In this document: one piece after another, positions 46,743 to 55,350 of the stretch
Layout: every line of letters starts with the position of its first letter
Position numbering within the stretch: the stretch's first letter is position 1
Assembly (NCBI RefSeq): GCF_002356295.1
Contig: NZ_AP018042.1
Coordinates: forward strand, 3,318,361-3,382,360
Direction: 5' to 3'
DNA length: 64,000 nucleotides
Source: Labilibaculum antarcticum
GTDB taxonomy: Bacteria; Bacteroidota; Bacteroidia; Bacteroidales; Marinifilaceae
Made by a program: the position numbers and the translations under genes
The notes under the pieces: generated by a model
Told to the model about the DNA's origin: nothing
The model's input: only the letters and a program-made list of their open reading frames with translations
The model's database searches: none

Positions 46743-47777
46743 ATGAGAGGGAAAAATTTATTAATTGGTGCAACAGCATTACTTTTAAGTTTTACTGCTG
46801 TAGCACAGGATAAAGCGGATTTCACACCTTCAGGAGAAGCGAATGGGAAAGTATTCTTTAACTATCATTACGATATGTCTGAAGGAACAGAACAAGAGAG
46901 TAGCTTCGAAATTAAAAGAGCTTATTTTGGGTATGATTACAATATTGCAAAAGGATGGAAAGCAAGCATCACCCTTGATGTTGGTAAAAATGATGGAGGA
47001 AGCGATTATACTGCCTTCCTTAAGAAAGCTCAATTGGAGTGGCAAGCTTCTTCTGCAGTAAAAGTTTCTTTAGGTATGATTGGTACGGTTCAGTTCTCCG
47101 AGCAGGAAAAGTTCTGGGGATATCGTTACATCATGAAGTCATTTAACGATGAATATGGTTTTGGAGCCAGCGCTGATTTAGGAATTAAGGCTAACTTTAA
47201 ACTAAGTGATGCTTTCTCTGCAAATGCTTTTATCATTAATGGTGAAGGCTACAAAAAAGTGCAGGACGATGATGGAAAACAAAGAGTGGGAGCTAGTTTG
47301 ATCTATGAGAATAAGGGTTTGATTGCAAAAGTATATGGTGATGTTAATTCAGCTAAAGTTGCTGTTGCAGGAGGAACAGAAAAAGATGTAACTGTAACAG
47401 CCTTAGCAACTTTTGTTGGATATGAATTTTCTGATAAATTCAAATTGGCTGCAGAATACAACCAATTAATCAATGGTGCTAAATACTCAAGTGCTTCAGA
47501 CAATCACGATTTAGAGGGGATGTCATTTTATTCAACTTATACAATAGATAACAAATGGGAAGTGTTTGGAAGATATGATTACCTAACTTCTAATACTTTG
47601 GCAGGAGAAACCGAAAAATGGAATCTTTCCAGTAACGGCAGCGCTATTACAACAGGTGTTCAGTATGCACCGGTAAAAGGTGTTAAAATGGCTTTAAACT
47701 ATCAGGGGTTTATGAAAAAGGATTCTTCCTCGGAAGACAACTCAATGGTATATGTAAATCTTGAGTTTAAATTCTAA
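46743..47777 (+). CDS. outer membrane porin-like beta-barrel protein
   Basis: This 344-residue protein has a clear signal peptide (about 1-21, ending AVAQ) and then alternating strands that end in MVYVNLEFKF with a C-terminal Phe. That ending is the usual signal for barrel assembly. The first strands (GKVFFNYHYDMS, SFEIKRAYFGYDYNIAKGWKASITLDVG) resemble the Bacteroidota porins annotated as OprO/OprP-like. The solute is unknown. It has its own promoter box and terminator and precedes a second, different porin. Confidence 0.8.
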   Translation: MRGKNLLIGATALLLSFTAVAQDKADFTPSGEANGKVFFNYHYDMSEGTEQESSFEIKRAYFGYDYNIAKGWKASITLDVGKNDGGSDYTAFLKKAQLEWQASSAVKVSLGMIGTVQFSEQEKFWGYRYIMKSFNDEYGFGASADLGIKANFKLSDAFSANAFIINGEGYKKVQDDDGKQRVGASLIYENKGLIAKVYGDVNSAKVAVAGGTEKDVTVTALATFVGYEFSDKFKLAAEYNQLINGAKYSSASDNHDLEGMSFYSTYTIDNKWEVFGRYDYLTSNTLAGETEKWNLSSNGSAITTGVQYAPVKGVKMALNYQGFMKKDSSSEDNSMVYVNLEFKF

Positions 47778-47801
47778 AGAAAATAATTAATTGACCGTAA
47801 A

Positions 47802-47830
47802 TAAAAGACTGCCCTTGGGTGGTCTTTTTT
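47802..47830 (+). terminator. terminator of the first porin gene
   Basis: aaagac pairs with gtcttt, with inner GCCC/GGGT pairing, followed by a T-run, about 25 bases past the stop codon. Confidence 0.8.
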
Positions 47831-47929
47831 TGTTTTAATTATTCTGAAATGTTATTTATTTTAATCTAACATATTTATTAAGTTTGTATTTTAAAATAAA
47901 TGATAAGTTATCTTTAAGCAAGCTCTGAA

Positions 47930-49144
47930 ATGAAAAAACACAGCCTCTTAACTTTCTGTTTCTTACTTGTTACGGCAAGTTTGTTTTCACAAGATTCTAA
48001 TGAATTAAAAGTAAGAGTCGAAAAAGGATCAATACAAATGGCCACCGATGATGGTCAGTTTAAATTTGGAATTGGTGGTCGAGTTTATATGGATGCTGCA
48101 GGTTATTTTGATGATAAAACTGATTTGGGAAGTGGCAGTGAAATTAGAGACATTCGATTTTTAATGAAAGCAACAGTTTGGAAAAACTGGGATGCAAAAA
48201 TCAATATAGGTTTTGATGGTGGTGTAGTTTCTCTTAAAGATGTATTTCTGCAATACAATATTAACAAAAATAGCTTCTTTAGGGCGGGGCATTTTTTAGA
48301 GCCTTTCGGGATCGAACAAACAGAGAGTTCTAAAACAATTAAGTTTATGAATTTTTCCAGTACTGTGGAAGCATTCAGGCCAGGTCGTAATTTAGGCGTT
48401 TCCTATGACAGGTGGGGAAAGAATTATTATTGGGCTCTGGGTTTGTTTGGAAGTGATGCAAATAATTGGTCGGAAGGGGATGAAGGTTTTGGTTTGACTT
48501 CCAGATTCGTATTTGCTCCTATAAATGAGGATGGAACTATTTTCCATATCGGCGTTTCGGGTAGTTATCGCAGTACTGATGAGGATAAATTTATGGATCG
48601 TGAATATCCTAAAACAGTAAGGTATAAATCGAGAGCGGCAACCCATATCGAAAGACGATCTTTTATTGAGGCAGAAATTGAGAATGCTAAAGATCAATTT
48701 AAGTATGGAATTGAATTATTAACATCCGAAGGGCCTGTTGTTTTGCAAGCTGAGTATATTAAAACAAAAGTGAATGTTGATATGCCGGGGTCATGGGAAA
48801 ATTATAATTTTACAGAGGAGTATAAGGCAAATGGTTACTATGCGCAATTGGCTTGGCTCATAAAAGGTGGTAATTACAAGTACAAAATGAAATCGGCACG
48901 TTTGGCTAAGCCAAGTCCCGGTTCCATTGAACTACTTGCACGTTTTAATAAGACCAATTTAAATGATGAGGATTCGTATATAATGGGAGGGGAGCAAAAG
49001 GATATTTCTTTAGGATGCACCTGGTATGTAAATCACAATGTGTTGATGAAATTGAACTTTACAAATGTCGACTTGGATGAAAATGCATTAAATGGGGAGG
49101 AGAATTTTAACATGATTCAAACTCGTTTGCAATTTTCTTTTTAA
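47930..49144 (+). CDS. OprO/OprP-family phosphate-selective porin
   Basis: This 404-residue protein has a signal peptide (about 1-20, ending LFSQ) followed by a barrel of 16-strand size. The block GGRVYMDAAGYFDDKTDLGSG, with the following IRDIRFLMKATVWKNWDAKI, is the classic OprP start. So are the RAGHFLEPFGIEQTESSK loop and the C-terminal QTRLQFSF. OprP-type porins pass phosphate or polyphosphate through an Arg/Lys ladder; phosphate specificity is not proven here. No phosphate-uptake genes are adjacent. Confidence 0.9.
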   Translation: MKKHSLLTFCFLLVTASLFSQDSNELKVRVEKGSIQMATDDGQFKFGIGGRVYMDAAGYFDDKTDLGSGSEIRDIRFLMKATVWKNWDAKINIGFDGGVVSLKDVFLQYNINKNSFFRAGHFLEPFGIEQTESSKTIKFMNFSSTVEAFRPGRNLGVSYDRWGKNYYWALGLFGSDANNWSEGDEGFGLTSRFVFAPINEDGTIFHIGVSGSYRSTDEDKFMDREYPKTVRYKSRAATHIERRSFIEAEIENAKDQFKYGIELLTSEGPVVLQAEYIKTKVNVDMPGSWENYNFTEEYKANGYYAQLAWLIKGGNYKYKMKSARLAKPSPGSIELLARFNKTNLNDEDSYIMGGEQKDISLGCTWYVNHNVLMKLNFTNVDLDENALNGEENFNMIQTRLQFSF

Positions 49145-49172
49145 GAAAGACATCAGAATAAAAAGAAAATAA

Positions 49173-49204
49173 GGATGCTGTCTGTAATGGACAGCATTTT
49201 TTGA
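49173..49204 (+). terminator. terminator of the OprP-like gene
   Basis: atgctgtc pairs with gacagcat around a 7-base loop, followed by six T residues, about 30 bases past the stop codon. Confidence 0.9.
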
Positions 49205-49552
49205 TTCTGTTGAAAGGATTTACCATTCATTTGTTCGATTTTTCTATGTGCCTAAGAGTATTTCTCTGATAGAGGTGAAGCCTTGTTGGTATTGTGTTTT
49301 ATCAAAACGATCACAAGCGTCAGTGCTGATCGCTTTATGCTTTGTGAATACGATCACAACCGTCAGAGGTGATCGTTTTGTGGTTTGTGCAAATGATTTT
49401 TCTGATAGAGGGGAAGGTTTCTCTATTTTTCAGATCACGAAAGTGGCTTGCGATACTTATAATGACTTGATGATTCGTCTTCTTTGTACAAGCAAATCAT
49501 TTCCGATAGGATTGTGAAATGGTAATCGATATTATCTGTATATATTTGTAGT
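49205..49552. repeat. non-coding stretch with nested direct and inverted repeats
   Basis: Two tandem 43-base units (49308-49350 and 49351-49393) agree at about 35 of 43 positions and both begin cgatcacaa. Each contains its own inverted repeat: cgatca/tgatcg in the first and cgatcac/gtgatcg in the second. A perfect 12-base inverted repeat, caaaacgatcac (49303-49314) and gtgatcgttttg (49369-49380), spans both. A further 16-base repeat, tctgatagaggtgaag, occurs at 49265-49280 and, with one change, at 49401-49416. A frame open through the region shows no family signal. A TATATTTG box at 49541-49548 lies 5 bases before the next start codon, suggesting a leaderless mRNA. Confidence 0.65.
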
Positions 49553-50053
49553 ATGGACAAAGAAAAAGCTGAACAGGAGAAACAGTTTATAAGAAAGATC
49601 TTCGTTGAGGAAATAGGTCGTTTACAAAAGGAAGGATTCTATTTCTTCTCATTTATCATGATGGGACAAGCCATTGAGGCTTTAGGTTGCTTCTTGGATA
49701 ATAAACCATTAAAAGCACGTGCACAATCATCAAAACGATTTTCAAAATCCTTAAATATCTTAATGGGGAACAATTATCGTATCGTAAATAAAGATTTTTG
49801 GCTGTACGATAGGTTGAGAAATCAGTTAACTCACTCCTTTGTTCCCAGCAAATCATTACTACTTTGCTCCCGAAAAAATCAACCGGAAGATACAGAACAT
49901 TTGGATTTCATAGATGAGAGGTTGGTTTTGGTTGCCGAAGATATGTATGAGGATTTAGTGAAAGCTTGCGAAAAACTTTTTGGGATGATTGACAAGGGAA
50001 AAGTACCTTTGAAAAATATTGCTGCATCACCGGAAGAATTAGGAATAGTATAA
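49553..50053 (+). CDS. conserved hypothetical protein, HEPN-like
   Basis: This 166-residue protein appears all-helical and soluble. The most telling feature is R89-N-Q-L-T-H94 (in LRNQLTHSF), which fits the R-x4-6-H motif of HEPN proteins, including the polar residue straight after Arg. A long helix with FFSFIMMGQAIEALGCFLD precedes it, as in HEPN folds. HEPN proteins are often RNases, but many are non-catalytic. No nucleotidyltransferase antitoxin is adjacent, and it sits at the head of a housekeeping cluster (10 bases before the DUF2520 gene), so toxin function is not implied. The family call is tentative. Confidence 0.5.
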   Translation: MDKEKAEQEKQFIRKIFVEEIGRLQKEGFYFFSFIMMGQAIEALGCFLDNKPLKARAQSSKRFSKSLNILMGNNYRIVNKDFWLYDRLRNQLTHSFVPSKSLLLCSRKNQPEDTEHLDFIDERLVLVAEDMYEDLVKACEKLFGMIDKGKVPLKNIAASPEELGIV

Positions 50054-50063
50054 AATCAGGAAA

Positions 50064-50840
50064 ATGATTCAAAAAGTAGTAATGATTGGTGCCGGTAATT
50101 TAGCGACTCAGCTATCTCTTGCTCTTCATGAAAATGGAATTGAGATTTTGCAGGTTTACAGCAGAACTGTTGAATCTGCGAAAGCATTGGCTGAGAAATT
50201 GAATTGTAAGTATACTATATCCGTAAAGGAAATAGAAAAGAATGCTGATTTGTATGTTTTTGCTTTAAGCGATAAGGCTTTGCAGCCAATTCTTGATGGT
50301 TTGCCTGTTCCGATAGGCAAGGTGGTTCATACTGCGGGTAGTATTCCTGTAGATATTTTTGAAAATTACACGAAAATTTATGGCGTTTTTTATCCTTTGC
50401 AAACTTTCTCGAAGGAACGTAAGGTCGATTTCTCGGATATTCCAATTTGTATAGAGTCGAATAATATGGAATTTCAAGAAAATCTGATTGCATTGGCAAA
50501 ACGAATATCAAAAAGTGTTCATTTAATTTCTTCGGATCAGCGAAAGCAATTGCATTTGGCTGCAGTTTTCACCTGTAATTTTACCAATCATATGTATTGC
50601 ATTGGGCAAAAATTGCTTGAGGAGAAAGATGTTGATTTTGAATTGTTAAAACCTTTAATTCTGGAGACAGCACAAAAAGCTCTGCAATTAAATCCTTTAT
50701 CGGCTCAAACAGGTCCTGCCGTTCGTTTCGATGAGGAAATAATGAGTTCTCACGAGAAGGCACTAGAAAACACGCCTGATTTTAAAAAATTGTATAGTTT
50801 TGTGAGCGAAAGCATTTATAAGATGCACAAAAGTAAATAA
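50064..50840 (+). CDS. Rossmann-like and DUF2520 domain protein
   Basis: This 258-residue protein has an N-terminal NAD(P)-binding domain (MIGAGNLATQLSLAL at 7-21, Arg in VYSRTVESAK suggesting NADP) and a C-terminal helical DUF2520 domain (about 120-258, with LHLAAVFTCNFTNHMY). The arrangement resembles F420-dependent or ketopantoate-type reductases, but no reaction has been assigned. In Bacteroidota this gene regularly precedes the KdsC-like phosphatase gene and maf, as here. Confidence 0.9.
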   Translation: MIQKVVMIGAGNLATQLSLALHENGIEILQVYSRTVESAKALAEKLNCKYTISVKEIEKNADLYVFALSDKALQPILDGLPVPIGKVVHTAGSIPVDIFENYTKIYGVFYPLQTFSKERKVDFSDIPICIESNNMEFQENLIALAKRISKSVHLISSDQRKQLHLAAVFTCNFTNHMYCIGQKLLEEKDVDFELLKPLILETAQKALQLNPLSAQTGPAVRFDEEIMSSHEKALENTPDFKKLYSFVSESIYKMHKSK

Positions 50841-50929
50841 GTAAATTTGTTGTATTTCGAAGAAGAAAATGAGAAGTAGAATATAATGTTTTCTCACATC
50901 TCATATCTTGTTTCTCAATTCTAAATTAT

Positions 50930-51457
50930 ATGGCGTTTTTTAAAGAGGATTTAATGAAAGTTACCGCATTCATTTTCGATGTGGATGGAGTTCTTTCCAA
51001 TGAGTGTATCGTTATTGATTCATCGGGAGAAATGTTGCGGACAGCAAATACAAAAGATGGTTATGCCATTCAGTATGCTGTTAAAAAGGGCTATCCTATC
51101 GCAATAATAACTGGGGGCGTTTCTGATGCAGTAGAAAAGCGTTACCGAGGTCTTGGTGTTACCGATATTTATATGGGATCGAAGAATAAGAGTAAAGATT
51201 TTGAAGATTTCATTTCAAAATATGATTTAAATCCTGACCATATCATGTATATGGGCGATGATTTGCCTGATTATGAGGTGATGAAAAGGATAGGGATACC
51301 AACCTGTCCGTGCAATGCAGTTGAACAAATAAAGGCTATATCCAACTATATTTCGGATAAAGAGGGTGGTTACGGTTGCGTTCGCGATGTAATTGAACAA
51401 GTTCTTAGAGCACATAGCAAATGGCTCGAGGCCGATACGAATATTCAAAGTATATAA
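50930..51457 (+). CDS. KdsC-like HAD phosphatase
   Basis: This 175-residue HAD protein has no cap domain. Motif I is FDVDGVLS (nucleophile and general-acid Asp), motif II is IITGG, Lys is in GSKNKSKDF, and motif III is YMGDDLPDYEVM. Small tetrameric HADs of this type include KdsC, which dephosphorylates KDO-8-phosphate for lipopolysaccharide synthesis. The GGYGCVRDVIEQVL end matches the KdsC family tail. It may instead act on another sugar-acid phosphate, since no other kds gene is nearby. Confidence 0.85.
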   Translation: MAFFKEDLMKVTAFIFDVDGVLSNECIVIDSSGEMLRTANTKDGYAIQYAVKKGYPIAIITGGVSDAVEKRYRGLGVTDIYMGSKNKSKDFEDFISKYDLNPDHIMYMGDDLPDYEVMKRIGIPTCPCNAVEQIKAISNYISDKEGGYGCVRDVIEQVLRAHSKWLEADTNIQSI

Positions 51458-51481
51458 AATAAACTTAATCAGTTGAGTCCA

Positions 51482-52441
51482 ATGAATAGTTATCTGAAAT
51501 TGATCCGATTACCCAATCTGATTATCATTGCATTAACACAGTATGTGATGCGATACTTCATCATTCAGCCCATATTGGGGATAAATAAAATCAAACTTCA
51601 ATTGTCCGATTTGGATTTTGCAATATTGGTTTTAGCTACCGTTTGTATGGCTGCTGCAGGTTATGTCATTAATGATTATTTTGACACGAAACCAGATCGA
51701 ATCAATAAAAAGGATGTTATTGTGGGTAGAAAGGTTACGCGAAGAATAGCCTTGTTTCTGCAGCAAATAATTGCTGCAATATCTGTTTTACTTGGAGGGT
51801 ATGTGTCTTATAAAATTGGTCACTGGCAATTTGTGTTCATCTTTTTTATGGGTGGAGGCTTGCTTTGGTTTTATTCAACGTCCTACAAATATTACTTTTT
51901 ATTGGGTAGCTTTTTAATCGCTTTTATTGTTGCCGCTATTCCTTTTTTGGTTGTTATTTACGAAATTCCACCGCTTACTATAACTTACTCGGAAATATTA
52001 ATTGCCTCAAAAACCAATTTTAATTACCTATTGTATTGGGTAGGGGCCTTTTCTTTTTTCTCCTTTGTGGGTGTTCTAATTGCACAATTCATCAGAGATT
52101 TACTTTCTATTAAAGGAGATCGTGAAATTAACCGCAGAAGCCTGCCAATTGTAATTGGTTTGCAGTGGTCTAAAGTCGCTATTATACTGCTTATTCTATT
52201 TTTATCCGTATCTGTTTTTGGAGTTTGGTATCAATTTTTAAATGCTCCATTGGATCAAATTACACCTTGGTATTTTGGTGTTTTAATCATCTTTCCATTG
52301 TTTCTATTGGCTTATCGAGTTTATAAGTTTTCGGAAGGAAACAAATTTAAGACTGGAATTTTTCTGATACGATTCGCCATTCTGGCAGGTATCTCATACG
52401 CCTTTGTGGTCAATTATATTATCAATCGCACAAATTTTTAA
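51482..52441 (+). CDS. UbiA-family prenyltransferase (GGGP-synthase-like)
   Basis: I chose the ATG at 51482 (319 residues); a TTG at 51473 would add three residues. The protein has 8-9 membrane helices and the two Asp-rich motifs of UbiA enzymes: NDYFDTKPDRIN (about 78-89) and RDLLSIKGDREINRRSLP (about 204-221). It should transfer a polyprenyl chain to an acceptor in the membrane. Bacteroidota members in this gene neighbourhood are usually annotated as geranylgeranylglycerol-phosphate geranylgeranyltransferase; the real acceptor is not known from sequence. maf follows after 2 bases. Confidence 0.85.
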   Translation: MNSYLKLIRLPNLIIIALTQYVMRYFIIQPILGINKIKLQLSDLDFAILVLATVCMAAAGYVINDYFDTKPDRINKKDVIVGRKVTRRIALFLQQIIAAISVLLGGYVSYKIGHWQFVFIFFMGGGLLWFYSTSYKYYFLLGSFLIAFIVAAIPFLVVIYEIPPLTITYSEILIASKTNFNYLLYWVGAFSFFSFVGVLIAQFIRDLLSIKGDREINRRSLPIVIGLQWSKVAIILLILFLSVSVFGVWYQFLNAPLDQITPWYFGVLIIFPLFLLAYRVYKFSEGNKFKTGIFLIRFAILAGISYAFVVNYIINRTNF

Positions 52442-52443
52442 AC

Positions 52444-53022
52444 ATGCTGAATAATCTTAAGGATTATCAATTAATATTAGCCTCTCAATCGCCTCGAAGA
52501 CATCAAATGTTGAAGGAATTGGGCTTGATTTTTGAAATTAGAACAAAGGAAGTTGAGGAAGTCTATCCTGGAGGATTAGATACTGAGCAAATCCCAGTTT
52601 ATTTATCCGAATTAAAAGCAAAAGCATTCGAGGAGGATATTAAATCCAATGAGTTAGTGATTACAGCAGACACAATTGTTTGTGTTGATGATTGGATTCT
52701 GGGAAAACCAAAAGACAGAGAGGATGCAGTTAAAATGTTGAATGCATTGTCAAACAGATCACATCAGGTAATAAGTGGAGTTTGCCTAATGAGTAAAGAG
52801 AAGAAAGTTAGCTTTTCAACAACTACCAATGTCCATTTTAAAGCCTTGTCGGATGAAGAAATCGATTATTACATAGATAATTACAAACCTTTCGATAAAG
52901 CGGGAGCATACGGAATTCAGGAATGGATTGGATTTATAGGTATCGATGGCATTGAAGGATCTTATTTTAACGTAGTGGGTCTACCTATTCAACGCATGTA
53001 TCAGGAATTATCAAAATTTTAA
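52444..53022 (+). CDS. maf: Maf-family nucleoside triphosphate pyrophosphatase
   Basis: This 192-residue protein carries the Maf signature LASQSPRRHQMLKELGL (about 12-28), the catalytic VITADTIVCVDDWILGKP block and the C-terminal DKAGAYGIQEWIG with GSYFNVVGLPI. Maf proteins hydrolyse non-canonical or excess NTPs such as dTTP and UTP to monophosphates and are linked to septum inhibition. The gene starts 2 bases after the prenyltransferase gene and so is translationally coupled. Confidence 0.95.
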   Translation: MLNNLKDYQLILASQSPRRHQMLKELGLIFEIRTKEVEEVYPGGLDTEQIPVYLSELKAKAFEEDIKSNELVITADTIVCVDDWILGKPKDREDAVKMLNALSNRSHQVISGVCLMSKEKKVSFSTTTNVHFKALSDEEIDYYIDNYKPFDKAGAYGIQEWIGFIGIDGIEGSYFNVVGLPIQRMYQELSKF

Positions 53023-53052
53023 ACAACAGATACTAACATATAAATTTTTAGG

Positions 53053-55236
53053 ATGATAAAAAAAATAAGTCTGCTTCTTATCGCATTTATTCTGCTGATA
53101 GGAGCTCAGGCAAAAGCTGATGAGGGAATGTGGATTCCCATGCTTTTGGAAAAATACAATATTGAAGACATGCAAAAGGCTGGATTTAAACTTTCGGCTG
53201 CTGATATTTATAGTCTCAATGAGGCATGTTTGAAAGATGCTGTAGTTGGTTTGGGACGTGAAGGAAGTCCTTTTCATCACTTTTGCACCGGCGAGCTGAT
53301 TTCAGATGAAGGTTTGATGGTAACAAATTATCATTGTGGTTACGGAGCCATTCAAGATCATTCTACTTTAGAACATGATTATTTGAAGGATGGATTTTGG
53401 GCCATGAGCCGCGATGAAGAATTGGTTAATGAGGGAATTACAGCTTCATTTTTAATTCGTATGGAAGATGTTACTTCCCAGGTTTTAGATAGTATTACTG
53501 ATGAAACCAAAGAGGATGATCGTCAGAAGATGATTCAAAAGCACATCAAGAAGATTCAGAAGGCAAGCGAAAAGGATTCAGATTATCGGGCAAGTGTTAA
53601 AGCTTTCTTTAATGGAAATCAGTATTTTCTTTCTGTATATGAAATTTATAAGGATGTTCGTTTGGTAGGTGCTCCGCCATCAGCAATTGGGAAATTTGGT
53701 GGTGATACCGACAATTGGATGTGGCCTCGTCATACAGGAGATTTCTCGATGTTTCGGATTTATGCAGATAAAGACAATAAGCCTGCATCCTATTCGAAAG
53801 AGAATGTTCCAATGATACCAAAACAGTCTTTTAAAATTTCTCTTAAAGGTGCAAATGAAGGTGATTTTACGATGGTCTTTGGATATCCGGGAACGACTAC
53901 TGAATATTTAACATCTGATGCTTTGGATTTAATGACCAAAGTTGATAATCCTCATAAAATCAAAATCAGAACTAAGAAATTAGATTTGATGAGAGCGGAT
54001 ATGGATGCTTCTCCATTGGTTCGAATTCAGTATTCAGCTAAATATGCTGGTGTTTCCAATTCATGGAAAAGATGGCAAGGTGAAATCAAAGGTTTGGATC
54101 GATTGAATGCAATTTCCAAGAAGAAAGAATTGGAAAAGAAATTTGAGGTTTGGGCCAATAGCAGTGATGATTTGGAAACAAAATATGCCGGTATTGTAAG
54201 CGAAATGGGAGTTCTTTACAAAGAGTTAACTCCAGTGAGTTTGGCCCGGGATTATGCAATTGAAGCTGGTATGAGAGGTGCTGAGGTTGTTTCTTTTGCC
54301 CATAAATTTAAAAAAATAGCTAGACTAACTAAAAAGGATAAGGATCAACTTGCTGATCTTGTTGTTGATTTGCAGAAGTCGGGAGATAAGTTTTTCAAGA
54401 ACTATAATGTATCTACAGATAGGAAGCTTTTGGCTGCTTTATTGAAGATGTACAGTGAGAATTTGGAAGACAAGTATTTGCCTAAAGAGATTGTGGATAT
54501 TAGGGATAAGTACAAGGGCGATTTTGAGGCTTACGCAGAGAAAGCAATGTCTAAATCGGTATTTACAGATCAAGCTAAGCTAAATGAATTATTGAGTGAC
54601 TATAAATTGTCAAGGGGTAAACGTTTGGCTAAGGATCCTATCTTCGTTTTAGCGAATAGTATCTTTTTCTTTTATGAATCGGAAATTTCGCCGGTTTATA
54701 CTAAGGTGTTGACAAAAACCACCAAGTTGCAACGTACTTATATGGCCGGTTTAATGGAAATGCAAAAAGAGAAAATATTTTATCCGGATGCCAACTCAAC
54801 TTTCAGAGTTCATTACGGGAAGGTAGCTGGTTACAAAGCTCGAAATGCTGTTACATATGATTATTATACAACATTAGAAGGAATCATTGAAAAAGACAAT
54901 CCGGAAATTTTCGATTATGATGTTCCTCAGAAATTGAGAGATCTTTATCATGCAAAAGAGTTTGGAAGCTATGCAAATACTCAAGGTGAAATGCCGGTTT
55001 GTTTTGCAGCAACAAATCATACTACAGGAGGGAACTCTGGCAGCCCGGTTTTAAACGCCAATGGAGAGTTGATCGGATTAAATTTTGACCGGGCCTGGGA
55101 AGGTGTAATGTCCGATTTAATGTACGATCCTGAAATTTGCCGTAACGTATCTCTGGATATCCGCTACGTGCTGTTCATTGTTGATAAATTTGCAGGTGCT
55201 GGATATTTATTGGATGAGATGAATATAGTTCAGTAA
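53053..55236 (+). CDS. S46 dipeptidyl peptidase, DPP11-like
   Basis: This 727-residue protein has a signal peptide (about 1-23) and acts in the periplasm, releasing dipeptides for uptake. The chymotrypsin-like domain has catalytic His94 (TNYHCGYGAIQ) and Ser662 (TGGNSGSP). Arg680 in GLNFDRAWEG is at the same distance from the Ser as Arg673 from Ser655 in Porphyromonas DPP11. That Arg confers Asp/Glu preference at P1, whereas DPP7 has Gly there. The enzyme is therefore probably an acidic-residue-specific DPP11. It is the last gene of the cluster and has its own terminator. Confidence 0.92.
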   Translation: MIKKISLLLIAFILLIGAQAKADEGMWIPMLLEKYNIEDMQKAGFKLSAADIYSLNEACLKDAVVGLGREGSPFHHFCTGELISDEGLMVTNYHCGYGAIQDHSTLEHDYLKDGFWAMSRDEELVNEGITASFLIRMEDVTSQVLDSITDETKEDDRQKMIQKHIKKIQKASEKDSDYRASVKAFFNGNQYFLSVYEIYKDVRLVGAPPSAIGKFGGDTDNWMWPRHTGDFSMFRIYADKDNKPASYSKENVPMIPKQSFKISLKGANEGDFTMVFGYPGTTTEYLTSDALDLMTKVDNPHKIKIRTKKLDLMRADMDASPLVRIQYSAKYAGVSNSWKRWQGEIKGLDRLNAISKKKELEKKFEVWANSSDDLETKYAGIVSEMGVLYKELTPVSLARDYAIEAGMRGAEVVSFAHKFKKIARLTKKDKDQLADLVVDLQKSGDKFFKNYNVSTDRKLLAALLKMYSENLEDKYLPKEIVDIRDKYKGDFEAYAEKAMSKSVFTDQAKLNELLSDYKLSRGKRLAKDPIFVLANSIFFFYESEISPVYTKVLTKTTKLQRTYMAGLMEMQKEKIFYPDANSTFRVHYGKVAGYKARNAVTYDYYTTLEGIIEKDNPEIFDYDVPQKLRDLYHAKEFGSYANTQGEMPVCFAATNHTTGGNSGSPVLNANGELIGLNFDRAWEGVMSDLMYDPEICRNVSLDIRYVLFIVDKFAGAGYLLDEMNIVQ

Positions 55237-55269
55237 TTTTTGCTGTAACAGATATTTTAATAGATAAGA

Positions 55270-55303
55270 AAGGAATTACCTGCAATGGTAATTCCTTTTT
55301 TTG
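55270..55303 (+). terminator. terminator of the S46 peptidase gene
   Basis: aaggaattacc pairs with ggtaattcctt (11 pairs) around TGCAAT, followed by a T-run. Confidence 0.92.
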
Positions 55304-55350
55304 TGGATGAGATTCTAAGGAGAAAAGAGTTTGCTTTTGCCGTTATACGT

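Noticed and set aside
49308-49393. Tandem 43-base repeats considered as a CRISPR array
   Set aside because: There are only two units, they are imperfect, directly adjacent without spacers, and no cas gene is present.
49248-49517. Open frame of 89 codons across the repeat region
   Set aside because: It has no signal, domain or neighbour support, its codons run through the tandem and inverted repeats, and it starts with a non-ATG codon. The openness is probably chance.
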